The position numbers and the translations under genes are program-made. Positions 1 through 6,250 of a stretch of DNA of 11,160 nucleotides are shown one piece after another. Source of the stretch: Synechococcaceae bacterium WBB_10_009 (GTDB taxonomy: Bacteria; Cyanobacteriota; Cyanobacteriia; PCC-6307; Cyanobiaceae). Positions within the stretch are counted from its first letter, which is position 1. Every line of letters begins with the position of its first letter. The stretch covers positions 1-11,160 of the forward strand of contig RHBP01000052.1 of NCBI GenBank assembly GCA_010030955.1, written 5' to 3'. The notes under the pieces are model-generated. The model worked only from the letters and a program-made list of their open reading frames with translations, made no database searches and was not told where the DNA came from.

Positions 1-1202
1 ACTGGGAGTCGTTCGCCGCCGCCGGCCGCCAGCAGCGCATCCAGCTGCCCCTGGACGGCCGCATCGGCCCGCCACCAGGGTTCAGCCCAGGCCGTGGCGT
101 CCGCGGAGGGGGCCTCCGGCAGCGGGGGCTGGGCCTGCAGCCACCGCGCCAGCCCCAGGCCACAGCGCTGGCTGGCGCTGGCAGCGGCATCGAGGTTGCG
201 GGGGTCGGCCTCGCTGATCAGCAGCTGGGGGCCGCCGCCGCCGGCAATCCACTGCTGCAGGCGGCGGCTGGCGGGCATCGGCCCCAGGCGCAGCAGCTGT
301 GGGGCGGCGGGCAAGCCATGGCCCGCCTCCAACAGCAGGTCGTAGCTGTGGATCAGGCGCAGCCCCGGCGTGCCGCGCAGGCCCGAAAGGCCATCGGCCA
401 GCACGGGCCAACCGGTGGCGCCCTGCCAGCGGGTCAGGGCGTCGGCGAAGGCCGGCAGCTGCGCCAGGGGGCCACGCCAGGGGCCCGCCACCACGGCGCC
501 GGGGCGCTGGGGATCGAGCGGGCTCGGGTTCGGCGGGTGGGCGGCGGTGGTGGCAACGGCCGCGGCAGGCGGCGGCGATGGCGCCGGCAGGGGCGGCGGC
601 GGGGCGGCGGCCAGCTGCTCCAGCTCGGCCACGGAGGCGTGCAGGGGCTCCTCCAGGGGCAGGTTGAGGTGCACCGGTCCGGCGGGGGCGGCGTGGGCGG
701 CGGCCCAGGCCCGCTGCGCCAGGGCCTCGAGGGCGGCGGGGGCCATGGCGGCCAATCCGCGCGGGTCGGCGCTGAGGGCCAGGCGGGCGCTGGGCTCGAG
801 GAACCGCTCCTGGTTCACGGTTTGGTTGGCGCCGATGCCCTTGAGCCGCTGGGGCCGGTCGGCGCTGAGCAGCAGCAAGGCAATGGCGCCGTGGTCGGCC
901 TCCACGGCGGCGGGCAGCAGGTTGGCCACGGCGGTGCCGGAGGTGGTCACCACCGCGGCCGCGTGGCCATCGGCCCGCCCCAGCCCCAGGGCCAGGAAGG
1001 CGGCGGAGCGCTCATCCACCCCCGTGAACAACTCGAGGCCATGGCGCTCCAGCAGGCCGCCGGCCACCGCCAAGGGGCCAGAACGGCTGCCGGGGCACAG
1101 CACCAGGCGCCGCAGGCCGCAGGCCTGGAGGGCCTGCAGCAACCGCATCGCCGCCCGCAGGTTGTCCGCCGCGGAGCAGGGGTGGGCGGGGGGAGGGGTC
1201 AC
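1..1202 (-). CDS. menD: MenD, SEPHCHC synthase (3' part off the window)
   Basis: Thiamine-diphosphate enzyme that joins isochorismate and 2-oxoglutarate, the first committed step to phylloquinone/menaquinone; in cyanobacteria this feeds the photosystem I quinone. About 400 residues are visible of a family length near 570; the C-terminal ThDP-binding part lies beyond base 1. Visible motifs: CPGSRSGPLA (residues ~36-45), GVDERSAAF (~61-69, holding the catalytic Glu equivalent), TTSGTAVANLLPA and LSADRP, all typical of the N-terminal PYR domain. A Pro/Ala-rich linker follows at about residues 190-225. The start is GTG at 1202: the frame upstream reaches a stop with no ATG. It diverges from lepB. 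Family assignment is secure; the start codon is less so. Confidence 0.95.
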   Translation of the reverse strand, partial: MTPPPAHPCSAADNLRAAMRLLQALQACGLRRLVLCPGSRSGPLAVAGGLLERHGLELFTGVDERSAAFLALGLGRADGHAAAVVTTSGTAVANLLPAAVEADHGAIALLLLSADRPQRLKGIGANQTVNQERFLEPSARLALSADPRGLAAMAPAALEALAQRAWAAAHAAPAGPVHLNLPLEEPLHASVAELEQLAAAPPPPLPAPSPPPAAAVATTAAHPPNPSPLDPQRPGAVVAGPWRGPLAQLPAFADALTRWQGATGWPVLADGLSGLRGTPGLRLIHSYDLLLEAGHGLPAAPQLLRLGPMPASRRLQQWIAGGGGPQLLISEADPRNLDAAASASQRCGLGLARWLQAQPPLPEAPSADATAWAEPWWRADAAVQGQLDALLAAGGGERLP

Positions 1203-1234
1203 CCGGCGGTGCGCTTGTTCAGGATGTGGCGATC

Positions 1235-1825
1235 ATGCTGACTGGTCCGCCGCCCATGGGGGAACGCCTCAAGCCCTGGCGCTCACTGCTGCTGTGGCTA
1301 GCGCTGGCGCTGCTGCTGCGTTGGGGGGTGCTGGAGCCCCGCTGGATCCCCTCGGGCTCGATGCTGCCCACCCTGCAGCTGCAGGACCGGATCCTGGTGG
1401 AGAAGGTGCGGCCACGGCTGGGGCAGCCGCTGCCCCTGCAGAGCATCGTGGTGTTCCATGCGCCGCCGGCGCTGGTGGAGGCGGGCTACGACCCGCGGGC
1501 GGCCCTGATCAAGCGGGTGGTGGGCCGCGCCGGCGATCGGTTGGAGGTGCGCGACGGCCAGCTGTGGCGCAACGGCAGCCCGGTGGCCGAACCCTGGCTG
1601 GCGGAGCGGATCGACTACCGCTTCGGGCCGGTCACCGTGCCGGCCGGCCACCTGATGGTGCTCGGCGACAACCGCAACGCCAGCTTCGATTCGCACCTGT
1701 GGGGGCCGCTGCCCGAGGGGGACGTGATCGGCACGGCGGTGCTGCGCTACTGGCCGCTCAACCGCCTTGGCCCGATTCGGTTCTCCACCCCTGGGGGCCT
1801 CGATCCGGCTGAACAGCTGGGGTAG
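1235..1825 (+). CDS. lepB: Signal peptidase I
   Basis: Membrane serine protease that removes signal peptides from Sec- and Tat-exported proteins; in cyanobacteria it serves plasma and thylakoid membranes. About 196 aa with one N-terminal membrane segment (residues ~17-30, LLLWLALALLL). The S26 boxes are present in order: PSGSMLPTL with catalytic Ser ~42, ALIKRVVG with catalytic Lys ~93, and GDNRNASFDSHLWG (~144-157). The short form fits a bacterial LepB/SipS enzyme with one membrane anchor. Start: ATG 1235 has AGGA about 10 nt upstream; GTG 1226 and ATG 1256 are alternatives in frame. It diverges from menD with 32 bp between start codons. Confidence 0.95.
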   Translation: MLTGPPPMGERLKPWRSLLLWLALALLLRWGVLEPRWIPSGSMLPTLQLQDRILVEKVRPRLGQPLPLQSIVVFHAPPALVEAGYDPRAALIKRVVGRAGDRLEVRDGQLWRNGSPVAEPWLAERIDYRFGPVTVPAGHLMVLGDNRNASFDSHLWGPLPEGDVIGTAVLRYWPLNRLGPIRFSTPGGLDPAEQLG

Positions 1826-1854
1826 GGTGCGGTTGTTCCGCAGCGCACATCGGG

Positions 1855-2202
1855 ATGTTCAACCCGGAGTTCCTGACGAGCGACAGCGAGGCGATCAGCA
1901 GCAATTCGCTGATTCAGTACTTGCAGGACCAGTCGCCCGAGGTGCTGCAACGGGTGGCCCGCTCCGCCAGCGGCGACATCCAGGACATCATTCGCCACAA
2001 CGTGCAGGGCCTGCTGGGCATGCTCCCCGGCGAGCATTTCGACGTGAAAATCACCGCCAGCCGCGACCACCTGGCCGGCTTGATGGCCTCCGCGATGATG
2101 ACCGGCTACTTCCTGCGCCAGATGGAGCAGCGCATGGAGCTGGAGGCCAACCTGTTCGCCGGTGGCGACGCCGAGGTGGACCCCGGCGAACTCAAGCTCT
2201 AG
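1855..2202 (+). CDS. DUF760 family protein
   Basis: A 115-residue soluble protein of the DUF760 family, found in cyanobacteria and as longer proteins in plant plastids; no reaction is established. Recognisable family pattern: N-terminal NSLIQYLQDQSPEVLQRV, then a helical core with HNVQGLLGMLPGEHFDVKI and a long helix SRDHLAGLMASAMMTGYFLRQMEQRMELE. The last ~15 residues are acidic and variable. It starts at ATG 1855, 29 bp after the lepB stop, so the two may be cotranscribed. It converges on the DUF4336 gene with a 14 bp gap and no clear terminator between them. Confidence in the family is good; function is unknown. Confidence 0.85.
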   Translation: MFNPEFLTSDSEAISSNSLIQYLQDQSPEVLQRVARSASGDIQDIIRHNVQGLLGMLPGEHFDVKITASRDHLAGLMASAMMTGYFLRQMEQRMELEANLFAGGDAEVDPGELKL

Positions 2203-2216
2203 GGCCCGTCGTCCGC

Positions 2217-3416
2217 TCAGCCCAGGGGCTGCTCCGGCACCACCCCACGGCGCAGCAGCCAGCTGTCGATGCCGGCCAGGTAACCCCAATCGCCCTGGTC
2301 GGGGGCCCAGCGGCGCCGTTCCAGGGCCTCGGCCAGCTGCAGCAGCTGCGCGGCTGAGCAGGGCACCGGCGCGTCGTAGTGGGCCGGCACCAGCCAGCGC
2401 AGCTCCGGCAACCGTGCCAGCTGGCGCAGCCACTCCAGCAGCAGCCCCTGGGCGCGCGGGAACACCAGCCGCTCCAGCACCGGCGCCACCTGCACCCCCC
2501 CGACCGCCTGGGCCTGCAGCTCGGCGAACACCGCCGCCGAACTGCGCGACCACTGGAACGGGTAAAGCCCGAAGTAGCTGCGGGCGTTGCGGCAGCCGGG
2601 GCGGAAGGCCTGGCCCAGCAGCTGCCCCAGCGGGGGCACGTTGAGGGCCTCCGGCCGCAGGTAGGAGGCGAACAACGCCAGGCGCTGCCAACCCTTGAGC
2701 CGCAGCTCAGGGCTGTCCTGCAGGGGTTGGTCGCCGCGGTCGCGGGCGTGGAACAGCAGCGGTGTGGGGTCGAGGTTGAACAGCTCCGGCGGCTGGGGGT
2801 TGATGGCCACCAGGGCATCGGTGATCAACAGGGCGCTGCTGGGGCGGTGCAGGCAGCTGAACTCCTGGAAGCGGCCCAACCCCAGGTTGAGGGGGCCGAG
2901 GCTGAGCCAGTGCAGCTCGTCGGGGTGGGGGAAGCCCTGCTCCCCCAGCACCCGCGTGCGGCCGGAGGGGAAGCCCAGCCAGCTGGAGGGCAGGTTGAGC
3001 GGAAAGCTCCACTGGCCGGGGCTGACCCACACCGCGGCCTGGGGGAAGGCACGGGCCATGGCCGGCACCGGCAGCTTGTGCTCGAGGCCCGAGGCGGTGG
3101 GCAACACGATCGTGATCACGGGCCCGAAGCGCTGCTCGAGCGCAGCCAGGGCGCGCCGCAGCTCCGCGGTGGGGGCCACCGGGGCGTAGAGCATCAGGCC
3201 GCCGCGCACCCGCGCCACGGTCATGCGGATCGGCACCGCCACATAGAACACGCCCTGCAGCTGCTCGAAGCTCCACAGCTGCTCGGGGATCAGCTCCCGC
3301 ACCAGGGTGCGGCGGCGGCCGTAGGGGTAGAGCGGCAGCAGCGGCCACCAGGGCCAGGCCAGGTCGCCCGCGGCCCCTGGGGCCGGCAGCGTGGTGCGGG
3401 GGGAGGTGGCAGCCAT
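2217..3416 (-). CDS. DUF4336 protein, metallo-beta-lactamase-like fold
   Basis: A 399-residue soluble protein resembling the DUF4336 family of cyanobacteria and plants, thought to adopt a metallo-beta-lactamase-like fold; its substrate is unknown. Supporting segments: LYPYGRRRTLVREL near residue 30, LPTASGLEHKLPVPAMARAFP (~105-125), HWLSLGPL (~169) followed by FSCLHRPSSALLITDALV (~186-203, with an Asp in a typical metal-site strand), and RWLVPAHYDAP near the C-terminus. Conserved His and Asp in these places suit metal binding, but that is inference. ATG 3416 is chosen over the adjoining TTG at 3419. It lies 13 bp downstream of the ZIP transporter, so it is almost certainly cotranscribed with it. 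Confidence 0.85.
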   Translation of the reverse strand: MAATSPRTTLPAPGAAGDLAWPWWPLLPLYPYGRRRTLVRELIPEQLWSFEQLQGVFYVAVPIRMTVARVRGGLMLYAPVAPTAELRRALAALEQRFGPVITIVLPTASGLEHKLPVPAMARAFPQAAVWVSPGQWSFPLNLPSSWLGFPSGRTRVLGEQGFPHPDELHWLSLGPLNLGLGRFQEFSCLHRPSSALLITDALVAINPQPPELFNLDPTPLLFHARDRGDQPLQDSPELRLKGWQRLALFASYLRPEALNVPPLGQLLGQAFRPGCRNARSYFGLYPFQWSRSSAAVFAELQAQAVGGVQVAPVLERLVFPRAQGLLLEWLRQLARLPELRWLVPAHYDAPVPCSAAQLLQLAEALERRRWAPDQGDWGYLAGIDSWLLRRGVVPEQPLG

Positions 3417-3429
3417 CAACGCCGTGCGC

Positions 3430-4248
3430 TCAGGCCAACAGCAACAGGCTGATGCTCATCACCACCATGCCGGCGATCACGCCACCGATCATGAGGTAAT
3501 GGCGGGCCCCGGTGCGTTGGGCCGCCGGCAGCAGTTCATCGAGGCAGATGTAGATCATGGCGCCGGCCACGCTGGCGAAGATCAGGCCGAGCACCTGCTC
3601 ACTGAGCAGGGAGCGCAGAAACACGTAGCCCACCAGGGCCCCCACCGGCTCCGCCAGGCCCGAGAGAAACGACAACCAGAACGCCTTGCGGCGGCTGCCG
3701 CTGGCGAAATACACGGGGGCCGAGATCGCCAGGCCTTCGGGGATGTTGTGGATGGCGATGGCGATGGCGATGCCGATGCCCAGGCGCGGTTCGGAAAGGG
3801 CCGCCACGAAGGTGGCGAGCCCCTCGGGGAAGTTGTGGATGGCGATGGCCAGGGCGGCGAACAGGCCGGTGCGCATCAGGGCGGCGGAGTCTGCCGTGCC
3901 CTCCCGGGGCGGCAACAGCGGCAGCTCGTGGGTGGGCAACAGGCGGTCGATCAGGGCCAGCAGCACCATGCCGGCGAAGAAGGCAAGCACCGTAAGGGCA
4001 TAGCCGGGTGCGGGGCCATGGGCCGCGCTGAGGGCCTGCCGCGCCTTGGGAAAGATCTCCACAAACGACACGTACAACATCACCCCGGCTGAGAAGCTGA
4101 GGGAGAGGGTGAGCAGGCTGGGGCTGAAACGGCGGCTGATCAGCCCCAACAGGCTGCCGAATCCGGTGGAGAGGCCCGCCCCCAGGGTCAGCAGAAACGC
4201 GAACAGAAAGCGCTGGTCAAGCTCGGGCAGAGGTTCCAGCAGCGGCAC
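3430..4248 (-). CDS. ZIP family divalent metal transporter (ZupT-like)
   Basis: Inner-membrane importer of zinc or related divalent metals. It is 272 aa with about eight hydrophobic segments. The two ZIP signatures are present in adjacent helices: HNFPEG at residues 138-143 and HNIPEG at 167-172, which form the binuclear metal site. Further family segments are FSAGVMLYVSFVEIFPKA (helix 2), AEPVGAL (~199-205) and LDELLPAA (~236-243). The loop after helix 3 is short and not His-rich. The start is GTG 4248 with GGAG 8 nt upstream. It lies 55 bp after the NblA-like gene and 13 bp before DUF4336, on the same strand. No Zur-type box is visible, so control may come from the NtcA-like promoter upstream. 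The metal is not decided by sequence. Confidence 0.93.
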   Translation of the reverse strand: MPLLEPLPELDQRFLFAFLLTLGAGLSTGFGSLLGLISRRFSPSLLTLSLSFSAGVMLYVSFVEIFPKARQALSAAHGPAPGYALTVLAFFAGMVLLALIDRLLPTHELPLLPPREGTADSAALMRTGLFAALAIAIHNFPEGLATFVAALSEPRLGIGIAIAIAIHNIPEGLAISAPVYFASGSRRKAFWLSFLSGLAEPVGALVGYVFLRSLLSEQVLGLIFASVAGAMIYICLDELLPAAQRTGARHYLMIGGVIAGMVVMSISLLLLA

Positions 4249-4303
4249 TCGGCTCGCTCCGCGGCACAGGGGTCACCCGATGATCGCAGGCGGCGCGGCA
4301 CGT

Positions 4304-4504
4304 TCAGGCGGGCGGCAAGCCCGCCTGCTGATGGATCACCCAATTGGTGGCAGCCTTCTGGGTGTGCCAGGCCTGCAGCAGCTGCTTGGCCAGGCTGCGC
4401 AGCTGGTCGGGATCGGCGGTGGCGTCGATGGCACGGTTGAAGCGTTCAATCTCGAATTGCTGGCCAACACTCAGTTCGATCGAGGAAGACATCGGTGCCG
4501 ACAT
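4304..4504 (-). CDS. NblA-like small protein, copy 1
   Basis: A 66-residue, mostly helical, soluble protein. Its N-terminal part (IELSVGQQFEIERFNRAI) resembles NblA, the small adaptor that triggers phycobilisome degradation under nutrient starvation, whose N-terminus reads ELSLEQQF in model cyanobacteria. The rest (DPDQLRSLAKQLLQAWHTQKA) keeps the helix-turn-helix length but not close NblA identity, so membership is probable, not proven. Start: ATG 4504 has GGGAGG 4 nt upstream (4509-4514); the longer reading frame to 4561 runs through the promoter. A second copy lies at 5923. NtcA-type control, seen at 4528-4568, is what nblA genes usually have. It is first in a group with ZIP and DUF4336. 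Confidence 0.75.
   Translation of the reverse strand: MSAPMSSSIELSVGQQFEIERFNRAIDATADPDQLRSLAKQLLQAWHTQKAATNWVIHQQAGLPPA
4305..4327 (-). terminator. Hairpin over the 3' end of NblA-like copy 1
   Basis: A perfect 8 bp GC stem (CAGGCGGG with CCCGCCTG) and a 7 nt loop, covering the last codons and stop of the gene. There is no T-run after it on the minus strand. It may weaken readthrough into the ZIP gene or protect the 3' end of a short NblA-like message rather than act as a full terminator. Confidence 0.35.
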
Positions 4505-4527
4505 GGCCCCTCCCGCGGAGTGATCGA

Positions 4528-4568
4528 AAGGTAACGAGCCTGCACAAATGTCCGGTAACAAGAACTAC
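4528..4568 (-). promoter_or_regulatory. NtcA-type activated promoter of NblA-like copy 1
   Basis: Read on the minus strand, GTA-GTTCTTGT-TAC (4568-4555) matches the NtcA consensus GTA-N8-TAC exactly. It is followed after 21 bp by TACCTT (4533-4528), a TAN3T -10 box. Class II NtcA promoters have this order with 20-24 bp spacing and no good -35, as here. Transcription should begin near 4521, about 17 nt before the ATG. NtcA activates nitrogen-stress genes when 2-oxoglutarate is high. Confidence 0.75.
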
Positions 4569-4707
4569 CAGGGCGATGGATTGTGTGGGCTTGACAGTCA
4601 ACAATCCGGCCAAGATCAGCGGCGTCAATCACACTCATCAGCGCTGGTGATCAACGCCACGCAGCCGCCAACCGCCAGAATCGGCCAATTGCACAGGGCC
4701 CACCGCC

Positions 4708-4968
4708 ATGACTTCGCCCTTCGGCGTGTGGCTCCCGCAGGTGCACGTGATCCGCTGCGAGCGCTTTGAGGACGCCATGGTGGCAGCCCAGGCGTTGCAG
4801 GAGCGCCAGTGCGTGGTGCTGCAACTGGATGGAATGGAGCCGCGGCAGGCCCAGCGGCTGGTGGATTTCGTGGCCGGTGCGGTGGAGGCCCTGGAGGGGC
4901 GCATCGAACGGATCGGCGCCGGAACCGTGTTGTGTGCCCCGGCCGGGGTGGAGGTGAGCCGCGACTGA
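4708..4968 (+). CDS. Short SepF-domain protein
   Basis: An 86-residue protein that is essentially only the SepF (DUF552) core. SepF joins FtsZ filaments to the membrane and to each other at the division site. Recognisable stretches: HVIRCERFEDAMVAAQALQE (~13-32), CVVLQLDGMEPRQAQRLVDFVAGAVEAL (~35-62) and GRIERIGAGTVLCAPAGVEV (~64-83), with the conserved DFVAGA and the Gly of the dimer turn. The usual cyanobacterial SepF is near 190 aa, with an N-terminal amphipathic membrane helix and a linker; both are absent. It is thus a paralogue or shortened form. Start ATG 4708 has no good ribosome site. It converges on the next gene. Confidence 0.8.
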   Translation: MTSPFGVWLPQVHVIRCERFEDAMVAAQALQERQCVVLQLDGMEPRQAQRLVDFVAGAVEALEGRIERIGAGTVLCAPAGVEVSRD

Positions 4969-4984
4969 ACGCTCCAGCGCTCAG
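4965..4984. terminator. Palindrome spanning two convergent stop codons
   Basis: CTGAACGCT and AGCGCTCAG form a near-perfect inverted repeat (one mismatch, 2 nt centre). Both TGA stops, of the SepF-domain gene and of the opposite 67 aa gene, lie in the arms. It may end transcripts from both sides, though there is no T-run. Confidence 0.35.
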
Positions 4985-5184
4985 GGGGTGGGTTCGGCGC
5001 CGGGGGCAGCCGGAGGCTTGGGGCTGGGGTACTTGTGGCTCAGACGCCAGAGCTCATTGCTGTGGTCGCTCGGCTCCACCTCGCGCAGCCGGCACACCAG
5101 GTTGAACACATCCTGGGGGGACAGCTCGCCGTCGTCCTGCCATTTGAGGCTGGCGGGCTGCACGGGGCGCTTGGGCTCAGACAC
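4981..5184 (-). CDS. Small hypothetical protein, 67 aa
   Basis: Not recognised. The protein is hydrophilic and begins with basic/Pro-rich residues (MSEPKRPVQPASLKW). An acidic segment, DDGELSPQDVFNLVCRLREVEPSD, probably forms a helix; it is followed by NELWRLSHKYPSPKP and a Pro-rich tail. The composition and the helix centre look like real coding sequence, and the frame fits exactly between its neighbours. The start is taken as GTG 5184; no ATG is in frame, and CTG or ATT codons just upstream are possible. No ribosome site was seen. It is read in the same direction as the gene at 5287-5499, 102 bp away. Confidence 0.6.
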   Translation of the reverse strand: MSEPKRPVQPASLKWQDDGELSPQDVFNLVCRLREVEPSDHSNELWRLSHKYPSPKPPAAPGAEPTP

Positions 5185-5286
5185 CAGGCTGCGAATGGCA
5201 CATGTCAGCCACCGTATGCAGAGCGCACCGGCCCATGCGGCAGCTGCACATGCTTTGTGGTCGAAGATTTTGTGAAATTGTGTGCG

Positions 5287-5499
5287 TCACGACCGCTGGG
5301 GATCGGGGCGCAGCCGGCGCACCCCGTGGTAGCGCACAATTTCGAGCACCTCGCCGTTTTGATCCACCAGGCGGTAGGTGCGGCCGGTGAGCCGTGATTT
5401 CAGCCGGGCGGCGGTGTAGGCCTCGAATTGGGTGCGGCGCCACACCTCATCGCGCCATTCCGGTTCTTCATCCCAATGGCTCTGGATGATGATCGCCAT
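5287..5499 (-). CDS. Small hypothetical protein, 70 aa
   Basis: Not recognised, but it looks like a genuine compact protein. MAIIIQSHWDEEPEWRDEVW is rich in Trp and acidic residues, followed by RRTQFEAYTAARLKSRLTGR (basic, helical) and a strand-rich end TYRLVDQNGEVLEIVRYHGVRRL. It is small and soluble with no membrane segment. Start: ATG 5499 is preferred because the protein then begins with a clean strand; an in-frame GTG at 5523 would add eight residues. Upstream, GGGGAG lies too far away to decide. It might share a transcript with the 67 aa gene downstream. Confidence 0.65.
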   Translation of the reverse strand: MAIIIQSHWDEEPEWRDEVWRRTQFEAYTAARLKSRLTGRTYRLVDQNGEVLEIVRYHGVRRLRPDPQRS

Positions 5500-5592
5500 G
5501 GTGAGCGTTGCCCAACTCCCCACCTTTCACCGTGCACCGGCGGGGTGTGGAAACGCTGAAATCTGAAGCTTGGCTTCGGGATCAGGGCCCGC

Positions 5593-5748
5593 TCAGGCCG
5601 GATCGGGGCGGTCGGCGGTTTCGCTGAGGTCCTGCAGCAGCAGCAGGCAGGCCATGCCCATCAGCGCCAGGGCGATGCCGCACTGATCGTCACCGGCCAG
5701 CTCAATCGTGCGGGCTGCGGCCAGGTGCTGCGACCAGCTCAAACGCAT
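5593..5748 (-). CDS. Possible 51 aa membrane-associated peptide
   Basis: An open frame with coding-like third positions. A helical start, MRLSWSQHLAAARTIELAGDD, leads to a hydrophobic stretch, CGIALALMGMACLLLL (~23-38), and an acidic tail ending RPDPA. One short membrane helix is possible. ATG 5748 is preceded by an in-frame GTG; no ribosome site is visible. It diverges from NblA-like copy 2. No family is recognised, and it could be a chance frame. Confidence 0.4.
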   Translation of the reverse strand: MRLSWSQHLAAARTIELAGDDQCGIALALMGMACLLLLQDLSETADRPDPA

Positions 5749-5851
5749 CACAGCGGTGCGATGTGTGGGCTTCCTAGCAGGAATGCCACGGCTGGGTTGG
5801 GGCAGAACCGCTGATGGGGGCTGGGGTTTAACAAACAGTCACGAAAGCTCC

Positions 5852-5892
5852 GTAGCGATGGCGACGGAGCGCTCCGGCGGGATCGATACCTT
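5852..5892 (+). promoter_or_regulatory. NtcA-like promoter of NblA-like copy 2 (degenerate half-site)
   Basis: GTA-GCGATGGC-GAC (5852-5865) is followed by exactly 21 bp and then TACCTT (5887-5892). This is the same spacing and the same -10 box as at copy 1. One half-site differs from the NtcA consensus (GAC for TAC). The site sits inside a 7 bp inverted repeat, GCTCCGT / ACGGAGC (5847-5853, 5864-5870). Binding may be weaker or by a related regulator. Confidence 0.5.
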
Positions 5893-5922
5893 GGCGCGAT
5901 CCCACCGCCACCCAGCGATGCC

Positions 5923-6093
5923 ATGGAACTGAGCTTCAGCCAGACCTTCGAACTGGAGCGGATGCGCCGGGACATTGACGCCACCCAGGATCCGCAGCAG
6001 CTGCGCGAGCTGAGCAAGGCCTTGCTCAGGGCCTGGTTCAGCGAGAAGGCCAGCACCAACCAGGCAATCCGCGCCCAACTGGGCGACGCCTGA
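5923..6093 (+). CDS. NblA-like small protein, copy 2
   Basis: A 56-residue helical protein, the paralogue of the one at 4304-4504. Aligned by eye, 31 of 56 positions are identical, including ELS-Q-FE-ER, IDAT-DP-QLR-L-K-LL-AW and K-A-TN-I. It begins MELSFSQTFELERMRRDIDA, closer at the N-terminus to the ELS..Q.FE pattern of NblA, the phycobilisome-degradation adaptor. The start is ATG 5923; the ATG at 5918 is in another frame and stops at once. There is no clear ribosome site, unlike copy 1. It stands alone, with a strong GC hairpin 16 bp after the stop. Assignment to NblA proper is probable, not proven. Confidence 0.72.
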   Translation: MELSFSQTFELERMRRDIDATQDPQQLRELSKALLRAWFSEKASTNQAIRAQLGDA

Positions 6094-6109
6094 GCCCAGG
6101 CAAAACAGA

Positions 6110-6131
6110 GCCCGGGGCGCAGGCCCCGGGC
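6110..6131. terminator. GC hairpin after NblA-like copy 2
   Basis: A perfect 8 bp stem, GCCCGGGG / CCCCGGGC, with loop CGCAGG. On plus it lies 16 bp after the copy 2 stop and is followed by GTCCGTCTG. On minus the tail is TCTGTTTTG, so it may act better as a terminator for transcripts entering from the right, including any minus-strand transcript of the repeated element. Confidence 0.6.
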
Positions 6132-6250
6132 GTCCGTCTGCCCAGCGGGAGGTGCGCCTGTCGTGGGGGCGGTTCCCGGCTGTGCGGTCTGTTGGTGTGG
6201 GTGGATCGATGGCGATCCGATCGCTTGGGCGACCGTGTTCTTGAGTTGTG
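6132..6250. other. Non-coding stretch with two small hairpins
   Basis: No convincing gene. It holds two adjacent hairpins: GGATCG-ATGG-CGATCC (6203-6218) and TCGC-TTGG-GCGA (6221-6232). It leads into the repeated element. The gene-free region as a whole runs 6094-6703. Confidence 0.5.

Noticed and set aside
318..1812. Long plus-strand frames across menD and lepB (307 and 480 codons)
   Set aside because: They are Gly/Ala/Arg-rich shadows of menD (minus) and lepB in other frames, caused by high GC; the real genes show clear motifs.
4591..4601. TTGACAGTCAA as a promoter for the SepF-domain gene
   Set aside because: The -35 is perfect but no acceptable -10 lies 16-18 bp downstream on either strand.
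4548..4769. 73-codon plus-strand frame before the SepF-domain gene
   Set aside because: It crosses the NtcA-type promoter and overlaps the SepF frame out of phase; no motif.
5708..5932. 74-codon plus-strand frame before NblA-like copy 2
   Set aside because: It runs through the promoter and ends just inside the NblA-like gene; composition is not protein-like.
6185..6235. GATCG-rich palindromes as HIP1 sites
   Set aside because: The exact octamer GCGATCGC was not found here; only partial matches occur.
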